The notes: a model not told the origin generated them from the sequence alone. DNA of 64,000 nucleotides from Sporopachydermia quercuum (GCA_001599295.1 BCGN01000004.1:992346-1056345), one strand, 5' to 3'; shown: positions 20,501-31,407, numbered from the stretch's first letter. Program-made: numbers and translations.

Positions 20501-20946
20501 CTGTGACAACTAAGACCAATTATAACCTTGACTCTCAATACCTTATGAAACGTGAACCTGTTGGCTGTTCAAGCTGTGGAACATTTTATGCTGCTCGTTG
20601 TTTACAGATCTTAGCATTGATTAATACTGCTATCATGACGTATGTTAATAAGCGTAAAGGTAAAGGAGCAGATTGGAATCGTGAAGATCGTGATACTTAT
20701 GATGAAATGGATGCAGACAACGAAATTGATTTTGATGAGGATAAAGAAAGAGCGAGAAACGAACCAATCTCTTCATTAAGTGCTGATTGTTTGAATGTCA
20801 GCGATTTGAAAGAAATTTTTGATCCTAAGAACTCTACTTGGAAACCTGATGCTTCATTTGACGTGTTAGCACAATTAGTTCTAGAACTCAATTCATCATT
20901 TAATTGTGAAGGGTTCCAATTCTTCAACAACCTTTTATTCTATTAG
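17506..20946 (+). CDS. Zn2Cys6 (fungal binuclear cluster) transcription factor
   Basis: 1146 residues without introns. The N-terminal about 265 residues are acidic and low-complexity (Glu, Ser, Pro, Ala), possibly an activation region. The zinc cluster is Cys275-X2-Cys278-X6-Cys285-X6-Cys292-X2-Cys295-X6-Cys302, in the context ACDGCRQRKVRCDG, preceded by the basic RPR. A Ser/Thr/Pro-rich linker follows. From about residue 570 there is a fungal-specific transcription factor (middle homology) domain, starting near PYINAYLDNVHGYLPIIYKP and rich in helices up to the end. I cannot assign it to a particular S. cerevisiae factor; the target genes are unknown. The long upstream region with clustered CGG half-sites suggests complex regulation. 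It is convergent with ERG6. Confidence 0.93.
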   Translation: MSSPIEHEKPEEIVKESSPIDVSMEKEETVKEKEGGGNDGTVEVRSPAITEAELYLSSSSSSLSPPPSSLSSPILSSPVNTDIPADIGLDPELDPDEQLKETPEAAPKEEGNQEEAQKKDLENQENHEKESDTESENNEKVTQDSEPSQEETEKKANDDNEESKTQSSEPAEVSGEPAPEKEPEPAPRSISKFPTAFTPANKRPLIIEQPAQQPTQEQAETTTTSTAAATASIPAATSSGASSSVASPNPVTVSIQRPVHEDSPGNKRPRILVACDGCRQRKVRCDGSQPTCSRCLKRGVTCTYTSRKAVRALPNSTVHGFSTINNPPSNGKQALKQSTPLSSYTVNTVNTPTQSIPVVNNAATNDVSSTSAPHLAQIKQTYVRTLPSEPKTTGDSSRIPSAAVYTPPSVVYPVANTVSTAPRGTTPNSVSLATIRATNAMVNDSSNAIHNGGSRALSSSAPAPGVSSVPVPATGPIASTAPLTTHQSGSTPVSAGTAIGSAYMSDYPSSHNVSIFGMAPRPSMEKLLLMQQLRKLVNTSPKAGVNLKRSVYRMTRGKGFNQNKSCWSLPPRGVADPYINAYLDNVHGYLPIIYKPSFLSAYTDVWLSSSSSSMPVPLNSTGSPLLTAPLKKKNEKIEKDEEDDLFYCILNLVLALGAFISEDSANAINKSSPFYLLAARLLDFELMNKQRAPSLMLIQALTLASQYLFITNDNREECLTFIQIAISKSIALGLHLNSNGLTPTGKAIILSHVEQMFSTIVWCTVTNLAKIISGFYCRPIFINESIDVSVATLSKLGYKLDLTGNAAGGQAHVVMKRFADLIESVNKDINYLQEKEYYDKDLGYFCKLILEYEPKFAELEQLTKSSVSHNYQRKNILYMIQSIKLLIYRPIFLSKSGHRRNRALGIPPSLLAACMKVAVNACMAMIPENTNKEFSFLVMPWLSVYNSYIGSILILATFMTLSEPEMFRLLSTEIDLLQLSDGWDDAMVHINNVATEFAAVTTKTNYNLDSQYLMKREPVGCSSCGTFYAARCLQILALINTAIMTYVNKRKGKGADWNREDRDTYDEMDADNEIDFDEDKERARNEPISSLSADCLNVSDLKEIFDPKNSTWKPDASFDVLAQLVLELNSSFNCEGFQFFNNLLFY

Positions 20947-21317
20947 GCCAATTATCTTCCTTTTTGCTTGATTGTGATGGGTTATGTATTATATATTTTA
21001 TACCGTAACATCTAATTCATATGAACCTGTTACATTACTACGTTATAGACATACAATGTACGCTCAGAACACCATATTTTACTACATTTCACTACATTTA
21101 CTCGGTGCCTCAAGTAGGAATTGCTTTTATGTTTGTTATTAATTTACCTTCTAGATTATAAACTATACATAGTCAAAATTGTTCTTTGCAAACATTAGAG
21201 AAAAAAACCCAATTAGTTTACGAGATCCATCTCATTTTTATTGTCTTCATTTTATTTTACTTATACCTTTTCTCCCATTTGAGTCAACCAAATTGTATTC
21301 TTTATTGCTAAAGTTCA
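20947..21317. other. Intergenic between convergent Zn2Cys6 gene and ERG6
   Basis: 370 bp, AT-rich. It should contain both 3' processing sites. Nothing else was seen. Confidence 0.6.
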
Positions 21318-22442
21318 TTAGTCGGACTTTGGCTTTCGAGCGACAAACAGCATCATAGGAGTGAAAAGCTTCTGTCTACCACCTTCAACCAAATTAATAG
21401 CAGCATCCTCTAAAGCTTCAGTAACCTTCACAGAACCTTTAGGAGCAAGGCCTATTTTTTCTAAAGTACCTACGGCAAGGGTGGTAACTTTTCTACCAAT
21501 GCTTGAAGTTCTGAAAATAGTCCAAGCATCACCAACGGTTTGTAGGTATTTCCATTCACCACTAAGAGGATAGTACCAAGGAATTTCATCACCGACATCA
21601 GCCATATCACGTTCATATTCAATTTTGAAACCGGCGTTTACTAAACCATCTCTAGCAACGTCAATCTTGTACATTTTTGGAATACCATCACCAACTTCAA
21701 TACCGTAAGCAATCTTACGATGTTCAGGGTTGCTTTCGTCGTACTTCTCAGTCATCACCCATTCGTATACACCGAAAACTCCACCAGGCTTTAAGACTTT
21801 GTAGATCTCTTCATAAACACCTTGTAAAGATGGCGCATGAACAGTAGCTTCAATGGCATAAACAGCATCAAAAGATTCTGGCTCAAAATCCATTTGCATG
21901 AAATCACCTTTAACAAATGATAGCTTATCATCCAAATTGTGCTTCTTAGCATAGAAATTACCCTTTTCAATTTGATAATCATTATTATTCAGACCAACAA
22001 TTGTACAACCAGTAAATCTTGAAATTTCACGGGCTGGTCCACCAACACCACAACCGACATCCAAAACCCTCATATTCTCATTAATGCCCATCTTAGCAGC
22101 CAAGTAATGTTCATGACGAGCTGTAGCTTGACGGAATGCTTCCCCCTTATAATATCTCGAGAAATGGAAAGATGAACCCCAGCCATATTCATAGAAGTCA
22201 GTCACCAAATTGTAATAATGCTTGGTCAAAGCCGAATAATCGTCTAGTCTGCTTTGCTTATCACTATCAGCATTTTTGTCATCCCAATGCTTGAAGTATC
22301 CTTTAACTGCAACATCATTGGCATCTTTATTTTTCTTTAACAAATTAGTAATGCCAGATGATGACGCAGATTCTTTGCCGTGTAAAGCTTTGGCAAACTC
22401 CTTATCAGCTTTGAAATCCTTAGGAGCTAATTGTGAGGCCAT
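21318..22442 (-). CDS. ERG6: Sterol 24-C-methyltransferase
   Basis: Transfers a methyl group from S-adenosylmethionine to C-24 of zymosterol in ergosterol synthesis, at the ER and lipid droplets. The 374-residue length is that of fungal Erg6. Visible signatures are [18 protein letters not shown] (about 84-101, substrate-binding region I), the SAM motif [15 protein letters not shown] (126-139), motif II in AIEATVHAP, and motif III in [12 protein letters not shown]. The C-terminal sterol methyltransferase domain follows, ending KPKSD. An ACGCGT hexamer lies 20 bp upstream of the ATG and a TCGTATA sterol-response-like core about 820 bp upstream. Confidence 0.98.
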   Translation of the reverse strand: MASQLAPKDFKADKEFAKALHGKESASSSGITNLLKKNKDANDVAVKGYFKHWDDKNADSDKQSRLDDYSALTKHYYNLVTDFYEYGWGSSFHFSRYYKGEAFRQATARHEHYLAAKMGINENMRVLDVGCGVGGPAREISRFTGCTIVGLNNNDYQIEKGNFYAKKHNLDDKLSFVKGDFMQMDFEPESFDAVYAIEATVHAPSLQGVYEEIYKVLKPGGVFGVYEWVMTEKYDESNPEHRKIAYGIEVGDGIPKMYKIDVARDGLVNAGFKIEYERDMADVGDEIPWYYPLSGEWKYLQTVGDAWTIFRTSSIGRKVTTLAVGTLEKIGLAPKGSVKVTEALEDAAINLVEGGRQKLFTPMMLFVARKPKSD

Positions 22443-23264
22443 ATTCGATATTTCGTTCTCGACGCGTGAAGTGCTAAACTATTCACCTTTCTGATGACTT
22501 ATAGTTTCGGTTCAACAAATTTGATATAAATTACAGGAATCTTATTCAAACTTGTTCAGTTAATGTTTCTATCGATTTATCAACGTAAAATCAATTCAAC
22601 CTTTCAATTTTTTTTGATTATCACACGCGATACTTTTCAATAGGGAAAGGGAACTGCCACGTTTTATAGTGTTTATAGTGAAAAACAATAAGGTCTCGAG
22701 ATTGCGTGCAGGAGTTTGAATAAAGTTGGTGTTTGTGTTCGTTCTCGGCAGGAAACGAGTTAAACGAGGAAATGAAGAAAGTTTCATGTGATAATTCGTA
22801 CAGNAAGACTATGGGGAACGGGCGATGGGTCAAAACGCTGGGATTGATTTAGGAAAGAGTTTGTAGGCTTATTCTTTTAGATTTTAAGCTATAATATTAT
22901 AATGCATTATTGTATTGGTTGAATAATCAGGATTGGCCGACAATTGGTATTGTTGAGATGATTGTTGATTCAACGACGTAAACGAGGAGAGAGTTGGATT
23001 GATGCGAGATACACATGAGTCTGCATCATTGTGCATGGATGAAGGGACTGGTTGATGAGAATGAAAGACTAAGATGGTCGACAGCCATCTGGAGAAAAGG
23101 TCGATAAATACGGGGGAACAAAGTAAATTTTAGTAAAAAGGATTTTGAGATGTTATGAAAAAACTGGGGTTAAAATTTGGTTTAAAGTCGGAGTTTCTGT
23201 AAGTAAAACTGTGAGTGCATTGCGATAGATTCGGGTGAACTTACTAAGATTTCACGAATTTCCA

Positions 23265-23271
23265 TCGTATA
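23265..23271 (+). promoter_or_regulatory. Sterol response element-like core TCGTATA
   Basis: TCGTATA is the core recognised by Upc2/Ecm22-type regulators in yeasts. It lies about 820 bp upstream of ERG6, which is farther than usual, and a second copy in the other orientation (25471-25477) lies upstream of the ADH6-type gene. Weak evidence. Confidence 0.25.
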
Positions 23272-23720
23272 CTCGTGTATTCTACAAGACTCACGCTCTT
23301 CCTAAGTTCTTGGGTAGTTCAGGCAGTTTACAAGTAACTTTTAGTAACAATGAGTCAATGGAACTTACTTTCCTTTTTTCTTTTTCCTACTATAACCTCT
23401 GTTGCATTCAGTATTCAGAATATATGCATCTCCAATTGGAATGGTTGGCCTTTCCTAAGAATTCCTTATAGCAAGAAAGAGCATTGAAAAAATTCCTAAT
23501 TAGTAAACTATTGCCTGATTAGCCACAGAGCCTAAGACTGATTAAGCTTACCGAGCTGAACGAAGCTAGGATCAAGCATCAAGCATGTAAATGCAGTTGA
23601 GGCATAAAAATATTGATAGAACATCACTCAAATTGACAGGCCAGAGAAAATGATTATTTGATTATAATCTGGGCGATATTCTGTTCTTTCACAAAGTATT
23701 TCAAATATGGTGTCAAATAC

Positions 23721-23728
23721 CACTATTA

Positions 23729-23803
<75 letters not shown>

Positions 23804-23821
23804 CTACTACTACTGTACTAA
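23721..23821 (+). repeat. (CTA)n trinucleotide microsatellite
   Basis: An almost uninterrupted CTA/ACT/TAC triplet run, pure over about 23734-23802 and with a few interruptions outside. It lies about 100 bp from the 3' end of the ADH6-type gene. Copy number is likely to vary between strains. Confidence 0.95.
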
Positions 23822-23922
23822 TAATCAATAAACTGTTTTTTATTGCAGCCCCATATTAGAACATATTATTAAATGATTATTTACTTTTGCTGAATACTAA
23901 GTAGTTCGAACAGTTTGATGAA

Positions 23923-25023
23923 TTAGTTAGGATACATATCTCTGAAAGCATCGTCGAAATTAGACAAAGTATATCTGTATCTTGGCTTACCATCATGACA
24001 ACCTTCTAATGCTTTTCCACAACCTTCCTCAGAGATAGGAATAGGATCAGNCCAAGCAACGAGGTTCTTCTCAGCAGCTAATTGCAACATAGCTTCCATT
24101 TCTTCTCTTGAACCAAGATGAGAAGAACCGTAGAAACAACCATTGGCAATGAATCTGAATGCATTAACTGTGAAACCAGCACCTTCAGGTAAACCAACTG
24201 AAACAAACTTAGCTCCAACATTCAAGGTTGAAAGGTAGGCACCTAAATCGAAGTTATCAGTGGAGTTAGCACAGCATACGATCAAATCAAACTTATTTCT
24301 GTATTTTTCTTCCCATCCTTTATGTTGAGTCTCAATAAAATAATCAGCNCCTAATTTCAAAGCATCTGCTTTCTTGCTATCAGTTCTGGAAATGGCATAN
24401 GTTTCAGCACCAAGAGCCTTGGACCACATGATAGCAAAATGACCTAAACCACCAATTCCAACAATTGCAACTCTTTTACCAGGACCAGCGCCGTTTCTAT
24501 AAACAGGAGAATAAGTGGTAATACCGGCACAAAGTAAAGGTGCAGCTTTGATAGAGTCCAAAGATTCAGGAATCTTAAAAGCAAAATATTCATGAACTCT
24601 GACATGGGAAGCGTATCCACCCTGACTAATAGAACCATCAGGATAAACGCCATTGTAAGTATCAATAAGTTTGGGACAATAAACTTCATTTCCAGCTTTA
24701 CACACATCACATTCCAAGCAAGCCCAAACTTGAGCACCTACACCGACTCTATCACCTACAGCCATTCTAGTGACTTTGGGACCAACTTTCAACACTTTTC
24801 CAATGATTTCATGTCCAACAATCAATGGAGCATGAATTTTGCCCCATCCTCCTGTAGCGGTGTGAACATCTGATCCACATACGCCACAGCATTCAATTTG
24901 AATATCAATATCATTGTCTTCAAAAGGCTTAGGCTTAAATTCATAAGCCTNTGGCTTACGCCACTCTTCGGTGTCGTAGACAGCGAATCCTTTGAAAGTT
25001 TCTGGATAAACCATTTTGCTCAA
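23923..25023 (-). CDS. ADH6: NADPH-dependent zinc alcohol dehydrogenase, ADH6/cinnamyl-alcohol type
   Basis: Reduces medium-chain and aromatic aldehydes with NADPH in the cytosol. The 366-residue protein has the catalytic zinc ligands in CCGVCGSD and GHE (GHEIIGKVLKVG), a structural zinc lobe (CLECDVCKAGNEVYC), and the nucleotide-binding GIGGLGHFA. SRTDSK after the second strand of the Rossmann fold is the pattern linked to NADPH preference in S. cerevisiae Adh6. Four ambiguous bases (24051, 24349, 24400, 24951) leave four residues undefined. That density is higher than anywhere else in the window and may reflect heterozygosity or collapsed paralogues. Substrate range cannot be read from sequence. 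Confidence 0.9.
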   Translation of the reverse strand: MSKMVYPETFKGFAVYDTEEWRKPXAYEFKPKPFEDNDIDIQIECCGVCGSDVHTATGGWGKIHAPLIVGHEIIGKVLKVGPKVTRMAVGDRVGVGAQVWACLECDVCKAGNEVYCPKLIDTYNGVYPDGSISQGGYASHVRVHEYFAFKIPESLDSIKAAPLLCAGITTYSPVYRNGAGPGKRVAIVGIGGLGHFAIMWSKALGAEXYAISRTDSKKADALKLXADYFIETQHKGWEEKYRNKFDLIVCCANSTDNFDLGAYLSTLNVGAKFVSVGLPEGAGFTVNAFRFIANGCFYGSSHLGSREEMEAMLQLAAEKNLVAWXDPIPISEEGCGKALEGCHDGKPRYRYTLSNFDDAFRDMYPN

Positions 25024-26291
25024 TTGTTTATAAAATAGCTTCTCGTTATTTCAAGACAATTTCAATAAAAATAGTAGTAACAGGAGAGCTAAGTTCCACT
25101 ACAGTCAAATTAGATCATATAATCAGAATAACCAGTATTCAATGGGAAGTGGTGAAAATTATTTCTCAAGTACCTTGGTCCGACTATTTATATGGATTTT
25201 CTCAGGATATCCAATCAATACCAGCGAAAGGCTGATGAGAAGCCAAAAGACAATACAGTCAGTCTTTGCGATTAACTGCGTTAGGAGAAGCTTGATAAGA
25301 TTTACTTTNAGGATTCTTATTTCGGATGTTAAGACTAGGTTCCTAGATTTAGGTTGTTTCCTTCTTAGTAAGAACTTAACTTTACTTAAACATTTTGCTA
25401 TATTTTTTTGTTTCATAGTACAATTCATTCAAGTTTATAATAGATAAAGAGCTCACAGCAGTTGTATTACTATACGAGTTATAATAGTGCTAAGTATTAG
25501 TTGCTTATGAATCTTGGTGTTTGGGCAATAAGTATGATAGCACTATCATTTATGCTTTAATTCAGAAAAATAATCCGAAATCAAAGCTTATTTCAAAGCT
25601 AAAGCTGCAAGTATCAAGTGTCCTAAACTTAATAATAACTTGATTTGTCTGAAGTAAGAGCGCCTAAGTTAAGCTGTATGCACACAGAAACGTTATTTCT
25701 CAATAAGGTAGGCGAAAGGTTTCCCGTAATCAACAGTTTGACATGAAAAGATGGATGGAATAAATAAGTAACTGACACAGGTAAAAGAATAATACACTCA
25801 CTCTACAAAGAACCGTTTGTAATTATTTAACTATTTATTTACTTGTTCAGACTGGAAATCATAATATCTCTTTTGTCTCTTTATAAGTGTTGTGGTTTAT
25901 CTCGACATCAACTAGATGATCAATCATTGATGTAGATGAGACGCTGCTATCAAGAGCGACTCGATAATATATAATTCTAATATTAGTTCACTTCTCGTGG
26001 TGCATGTAGACTATTGTTTCAGTGAAGTGTCTTCTTAAGGGTACTAGACTCACTCATGGGAGCCCTAATCCTTAGTTCGAAGAGAAAAAAGGTACCGCAC
26101 CAAATATTAATACGTTAATCCTTATATCAATAATAATGCACCTTCTTCAATTTTGTCTCCTAGAGCAACCAAATGACATGAAACAATAGTAGTAGCTCTT
26201 TCATATATGTCAATAAAGAGGTGTAAGATCTAAATCTAACATGTTCTTAAAGTTTGGCAAGACTCAAAATAGTACTGTAGCTAGTTCAGTC
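25024..26291. other. Intergenic between ADH6-type gene and MAPKK gene
   Basis: 1.27 kb. Open frames here (25142-25447 and its antisense) lack family resemblance. It includes the promoter of the dehydrogenase and the 3' region of the kinase gene. One ambiguous base at 25309. Confidence 0.6.
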
Positions 26292-28193
26292 TTACCAATC
26301 ATCTTCAATCATATTTATTTCCTTCACAAATTTATCCATCCTCACAACCTTTTCTTTTTGTTTCAAAATCCATGGATGATTTTCCAGTAATTGCTTAGGA
26401 CTAGGTCGTTTGTCTTGCTCTTTTGTAAGACAGAACCCTATGAAGTTTTTGAAGCTTTCACTCCATTTGATACCATCATTCACATCATCTGTTAATGTAA
26501 TATCTAACGATAAAATCACAGTGATAAGCTCGATTGGCATTAAAGGTATCGTTTTGCCACCTGGAAATAGTTTGTTCTTATTGAACGGTAGTCTTCCTTG
26601 TGCTCCTTCTAATAATGTTAACCCTAATGACCAGACATCACTAGTAATTGAATATGGTTGACCCCTGATTCTTTCTGGCGCCATATAGTAAGACGTGCCT
26701 GTGAAAGTTGATGCGAGAGAATCAATGACTTCTCCAGAGACGCCAAAATCACATAACTTAACATTTCCTTGCGAATCCAACAATATATTCTGAGGTTTGA
26801 TATCGCGATGAATAATCCTTTGAGCATGCAAGTATGATAATCCTCGTAAAACACTTTCAGCTATTTTCCCTAACACTTTTTCTCCTATTCTTCCGCCTGA
26901 CTTTTTTACTTTCCTATAAATGGAATCTAAACTGCCTCCATCACAATATTCCATTGCAATACAAATAGTGCCTCTTTCATCATCCATGAACGTACCATAA
27001 TATTTGACAATATACGGCGAATTGCATTTCCTATTGAATTGCAATTCACGAAGTATTTGTTTCTGCTCTTCTGGACTTGGAGTTGTAGTAATGGTCTTCA
27101 AAGCAAACACCTTTGACCCTTGTTTCAGCTTACATTTAGAAACACTACCACCAGCTCCTTCTCCTAACCTGTCTAATTCTATGATATCACCTTGTTTGGC
27201 CAGCATTCGCCAACTTTCTTCATCTAGTTGATCAATGTCGATAAAGGAGCTGAAATCTATTATTTCTCCTGACGATTTTCCTCTTAGATGTAAACATTTC
27301 ATCCCAGAGTTTAAAGGAGATAGTGACCTAGAAGAATCATGAGCCGAATTAAGATCATCGTATCTTCCCCCATTGATATTTGCAATTCCATCGTTATGAG
27401 CCTGAAGCGTTAAGGCGTTTGGATCATTATTGTCGAAACTATCGTTACTATTGCCATCAAGAACTGCATATAATAATTCGGAGCTTAGCACTGGAGAATA
27501 TGCATTAGCAGATGATCCTGCGGCTGAAGGTAATAATTCATTAGAATTAGCGAAACAGCTTCCTGCCCCACTTGTGCTTAAACCCCCACTGACTGAAGAA
27601 TCAGCAGGAGAGTCTGTTGATGAATCTCTATTTAAGTAATAAGGAGGAAAGTTTCCAGATGTTGATATACCCAAATTATTATTATCAAATGTGCTTTGGA
27701 AAGATGGTGTTGAGTCATTCAAATCAGACGTTTTTATCGATAGTGATAATCCCAAACCATGATTTGGCTTTTCAGACATAGGCTTTTTGTATTGATATGG
27801 TAATGGAATTTGTTCCTTTCCACGACTTCTTTTGCTGATATCCGGTGTTGATGTTATTGAGGAAATGGATAGTGATGAGATATTATTATCCACTGATTCA
27901 ATATTGAAATTGGGTCGCGAGTTATTTACACTTTTGCTAGCAAAACCACTGGTAATTTCATTGCTGTTATTGTCCTTACTGTTATTGCTGTTGTCTTTTG
28001 ATTTGTTATTGGAATTGCTAATAGCAGAAGCAGCCATTAAACCTATAGGNGGTGGTTTCCTCACCAAGTTCCCACTATTGCTACTCTTTGATCCAATACT
28101 GTTAGGTATCGACAACATTGGTAGATTTTTCAAAGAGGTATTAGATGACCTCATACTCATGTCGGGTGCTTTCATCCATGGTGATTCCGCCAT
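26292..28193 (-). CDS. MKK1: MAP kinase kinase of the cell wall integrity pathway (Mkk1/Mkk2 type)
   Basis: Dual-specificity kinase that would activate the Slt2/Mpk1-type MAPK downstream of Bck1. 633 residues: a Ser/Asn-rich regulatory N-terminus (1-335) and a kinase domain (336-612). Seen are the glycine loop GEGAGGSV (344-351), the ATP-binding Lys366, HRDIKPQN (His462-Arg463-Asp464), DFG (482-484), the MAPKK activation motif S-x3-T as SLAST (Ser492, Thr496), and APE (505-507). The stretch [24 protein letters not shown] is diagnostic of Mkk1/Mkk2 rather than Pbs2 or Ste7. Many yeasts have one such gene; whether this is the only copy cannot be seen. One ambiguous base (28050) affects residue 48. 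It is divergent from PAC11. Confidence 0.95.
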   Translation of the reverse strand: MAESPWMKAPDMSMRSSNTSLKNLPMLSIPNSIGSKSSNSGNLVRKPXPIGLMAASAISNSNNKSKDNSNNSKDNNSNEITSGFASKSVNNSRPNFNIESVDNNISSLSISSITSTPDISKRSRGKEQIPLPYQYKKPMSEKPNHGLGLSLSIKTSDLNDSTPSFQSTFDNNNLGISTSGNFPPYYLNRDSSTDSPADSSVSGGLSTSGAGSCFANSNELLPSAAGSSANAYSPVLSSELLYAVLDGNSNDSFDNNDPNALTLQAHNDGIANINGGRYDDLNSAHDSSRSLSPLNSGMKCLHLRGKSSGEIIDFSSFIDIDQLDEESWRMLAKQGDIIELDRLGEGAGGSVSKCKLKQGSKVFALKTITTTPSPEEQKQILRELQFNRKCNSPYIVKYYGTFMDDERGTICIAMEYCDGGSLDSIYRKVKKSGGRIGEKVLGKIAESVLRGLSYLHAQRIIHRDIKPQNILLDSQGNVKLCDFGVSGEVIDSLASTFTGTSYYMAPERIRGQPYSITSDVWSLGLTLLEGAQGRLPFNKNKLFPGGKTIPLMPIELITVILSLDITLTDDVNDGIKWSESFKNFIGFCLTKEQDKRPSPKQLLENHPWILKQKEKVVRMDKFVKEINMIEDDW

Positions 28194-29313
28194 TATGACA
28201 ATATTGTGCTTTCCCTTATTATGTTTATGAAATACTGATAATCAACAGTCCGAACAAAAATGATGCCTAGTATCATTTGCCATAGAACGNTTTATTATAA
28301 AACTGTATAAAGGATATCTTTATAATCAAAAACAAGTGACCGTTAGTGCCTGGATTAACTTCTTCTTTTATATAATGATATGAGAATCACAAAGTCATAT
28401 CGCACATCACTCCTTATTCTCTTATTCTTTGTACAGAGGAGAATCTGAGAACCTAATATACAATACAACACAGACCGAATGACTGCTATTCAAACTCTCT
28501 GGATTTTCTTCTTGAAATGTAACAAAACTTCAGTTTGCCTCACTTTTTATTTATATCAGTTTGATCGAAATACTATGGTAGATCACTGTGGCCGAGCCTG
28601 TAGACTATTTATCCACGGGTAAAAAGGTATGGTGTGCAACTGTAATTTTCATAAATTTATAGTCGGATTCTTTTTTGATATTTTGTCTGTCCAATATAAC
28701 TTCCTAATTACGTCTTTTTAATGCCCAAACTCTTCGATAATTGCTTTTGCTCAACGCATAAAACATTCTTCTCACTTTGTTCTAGCATTTTATCCTACTT
28801 TATTGCTCTCATTACTGGTAATTGTAAGTGTCACCAACACAAGAGAAAATCCGAAACAGGTAAAAAAGAAAATGAGACTGTGTGTCCAAGATGGGAGGGA
28901 ATATGAATATGTGTAATTGTCCAGGACGGAACGGAAATGATGGCAATGTAAAAGAGGACAGGTTTAGCTCGTGATTACATAATGTTAAGATAATAACAAT
29001 TATTGATTATATGATCACAAAAGGTCTGGCTTGAATTGGAAGAGCATGCAAGTGGTAGCTTAGCACTATCGTGATTTGGGGTAAGTCGGAAATAGGTACT
29101 GGTGTGCTGTGTCTATAGGATGGTATGAACAATATTGAAAGTGGTATAATTAAGGATGGAAAGCTTACTTGGACGACTTGACTGGTGCACTGCTTTATTA
29201 TTAGGGAGAGCATTGCTAGACTTAGTGCAATTCAAGGGTTATCCAATTGCAACGGAAGGAACGCGCGTGCGCGTCTATGGTGACTATTGTATCCTCAGAG
29301 TAATGAAGTGACA
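28194..29313. other. Divergent promoter region (MAPKK / PAC11)
   Basis: 1.1 kb with no credible ORF. Just upstream of PAC11, around 29261-29274, there is an alternating CG-rich run (ACGCGCGTGCGCGT) that stands out in this AT-rich DNA. One ambiguous base at 28290. Confidence 0.6.
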
Positions 29314-31407
29314 ATGGATCGACAAAGTGACATCGAAGCCAAAAGGGCTAAACTACAAGAACTCAGACGCTTGAAAGACCAGAAGGAGAAACAAAGAAAC
29401 CAACTGCGACGAGAAAGTAGGTCGAGTTTACATAAAAATAATAGAACGGTAGTTGATAGGTTTGTAGATGATCTGGTGAAGCAGAAGAAGAACAGTCTTG
29501 GTGCTAATGCCCTTATTGATTCTACAGGAAAGAACTCAGGTATCGAAGATAAAAATGGGAATGAAAAGTCAGGCGCAACTGAAAACTTGAATGCAATAAT
29601 AGCAGACTCAGTGGTTTCGGAATCGGTGAACAATAGTAAAGGCAGTGAAGCCACTCGGAAGTCGAACAACACTACCTTTGGCCGATCTGAACCTAATGCA
29701 ATGTTTGACAAATCAATAGAAACGCATCTCAAGAAAAAAAGACCTCAAGCCAATGTATCAACTAAAACAGACACTAGGGATGCTTTTAAAGGCATATCAT
29801 TGGATTCAGATTCAGACACTCAAGCTATCGCGCTTGAAGTCATAACTAAAAGAATCCGTGAACGATTAGAAGAAGAAATGAGTATTTCTAAGCAGCAGTC
29901 TGTGAAAGGAAATCAATTGGCTGATGAGGAAAAGGATTCACTTGACAAAGAAGAACAAAGTAAGCAAAATAGAGAAATTCTAGATGATCTGGAAAAGAAA
30001 GTAACTATATCAACATACAACGAAGTGAAAGAATTACTTAATGATGATCAGTTTGCCAGTTTTCTAGTTAATCATTTTAAGATTGTAGAAAAGGCTTTTA
30101 GAGAAAACTCAGAACTATCAATTGACTATAGTTTAAAAGAAAATTTGGCAGATTCAAACCTTGCAAAGGGAACTGACGCGTTATCACTAGTTACTAAACT
30201 GGAAGATGATAAATCGACCCAAAAGGGAGTTCATCGTTCGGTCATTGAAATCGATTTGAGTCCAAAGAATTCTCAAATGCTGTTAACAGCCTTTTCTAAA
30301 CCATTGTCAGGACAAGGAAGTGTCCATGATTTTCCAGGATTANTATATATATGGAACCTACTAAACTCTTCAGAACCTGAGTTTGTTTTGCGTTCACACT
30401 GCGAATTAGCTTCAGCTAAGTTCTCGCCGACAAATCCTTTCTTGGTATATGCTGGCTCTTATACCGGACAAATGTTTTGCTGGGATATTCGCAGTAGCTC
30501 CTTTCCTGTTCTCAATTCTCCCGTAAACTTTTCAACTATAGGCCATAGTGGCCCTATTTTCTCATTAGTATTGAACTCTATGGCGACAAGCTATTCAAAG
30601 CAAATATTATCAGCCTCAAACGATGGAACTATCTGCTCTTGGGATCCAGATGTGATAGACAAACCGCAAGAAACGTTAGAACTACGCAATGCATCACCAG
30701 CAGTAATATCTGCTTCTAACGGAGCATTGAAAGCTTCAGCGCGTTATATGGAATTTTTGGCTCCATTAACTATGGCATTATTTCCTGATAATCCAACAAG
30801 CTTTTTAATTGGTTGTGAAGATGGATTGATTTATACTGGTAATAGATTTCCTCAGCCAGGCCTCAAAGAAGGTATTGATTGGAGAGTTCTTTACAGTGGA
30901 CATAAAGGAACTGTATCAAAGATAACTTTCTTTCCTTCAGTCAACTATGGCCCAGATGTTGCTAAATCGGTAACAGTGATAAACCAAGAAAACAAAACTA
31001 TCAGTATGAACGTCGGAGAAGGTCATGAGTTATTGATGAGTTGCGGGTTTGACTGTAGTATCAAACTATGGCATCTGAAACCTTTGACATCTATCGTTAA
31101 GTCTGATGGTAATGGTCCAGTGATAATTGAGCCTCTTCTTTCTTTTGATAAACGAGATGTAATCTATGATGTGTCGTGGAATCCTGTTTTGCCATTTGTT
31201 TTCGCAAGCGTAGATGGTGACGGGGTTTTAGATATTTGGGACCTTAATTTTAGTGCTGAGATACCAGTAGCTAGTCAGAAAGTTTCAGAAACGAGTCTGA
31301 ACAAGTTGTTATGGAATTCAGAAGGTAACCAGATATCCGTTGGTGACATTTCAGGAACAGTTTATGTTTATTCTTTTGATCTCCAGAAAGCTGAAACTAC
31401 TGCATAG
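29314..31407 (+). CDS. PAC11: Cytoplasmic dynein intermediate chain
   Basis: Intermediate chain linking dynein heavy chain to light chains and dynactin; in yeast it acts in nuclear positioning along cytoplasmic microtubules. I start it at the ATG 29314 (MDRQSDIEAKRAKLQELRRL); the frame is open to a TTG at 29287, but ATG is expected. The 697-residue protein begins with the charged helix that binds dynactin p150/NudE-type partners in this family, followed by a disordered Ser/Asn-rich linker. From about residue 330 come WD-repeat blades, with visible pieces such as YIWNLLNS, FCWDIRSSS, TICSWDPD, SIKLWHLKP, VSWNPVLPFVFASVDGDGVLDIWDLN and GTVYVYSFD. One ambiguous base at 30344 falls inside the WD region. 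Confidence 0.9.
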   Translation: MDRQSDIEAKRAKLQELRRLKDQKEKQRNQLRRESRSSLHKNNRTVVDRFVDDLVKQKKNSLGANALIDSTGKNSGIEDKNGNEKSGATENLNAIIADSVVSESVNNSKGSEATRKSNNTTFGRSEPNAMFDKSIETHLKKKRPQANVSTKTDTRDAFKGISLDSDSDTQAIALEVITKRIRERLEEEMSISKQQSVKGNQLADEEKDSLDKEEQSKQNREILDDLEKKVTISTYNEVKELLNDDQFASFLVNHFKIVEKAFRENSELSIDYSLKENLADSNLAKGTDALSLVTKLEDDKSTQKGVHRSVIEIDLSPKNSQMLLTAFSKPLSGQGSVHDFPGLXYIWNLLNSSEPEFVLRSHCELASAKFSPTNPFLVYAGSYTGQMFCWDIRSSSFPVLNSPVNFSTIGHSGPIFSLVLNSMATSYSKQILSASNDGTICSWDPDVIDKPQETLELRNASPAVISASNGALKASARYMEFLAPLTMALFPDNPTSFLIGCEDGLIYTGNRFPQPGLKEGIDWRVLYSGHKGTVSKITFFPSVNYGPDVAKSVTVINQENKTISMNVGEGHELLMSCGFDCSIKLWHLKPLTSIVKSDGNGPVIIEPLLSFDKRDVIYDVSWNPVLPFVFASVDGDGVLDIWDLNFSAEIPVASQKVSETSLNKLLWNSEGNQISVGDISGTVYVYSFDLQKAETTA

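Larger units (their letters stand above)
22443..23922. other. ERG6 upstream region with a triplet microsatellite
   Basis: About 1.5 kb with no credible gene. It contains the CTA microsatellite (23721-23821) and an ambiguous base at 22804. The apparent 66-codon frame over the microsatellite encodes only poly-Val and is an artefact of the repeat. Confidence 0.6.

Noticed and set aside
23628-23828. 66-codon poly-Val frame
   Set aside because: Produced entirely by the CTA microsatellite.
29287-29313. Upstream extension of PAC11 from TTG
   Set aside because: TTG initiation is not expected; ATG 29314 starts the conserved MDRQSDIEAKRAKL. The same reasoning moves YVC1 to 39868 and IRS4 to 60916.
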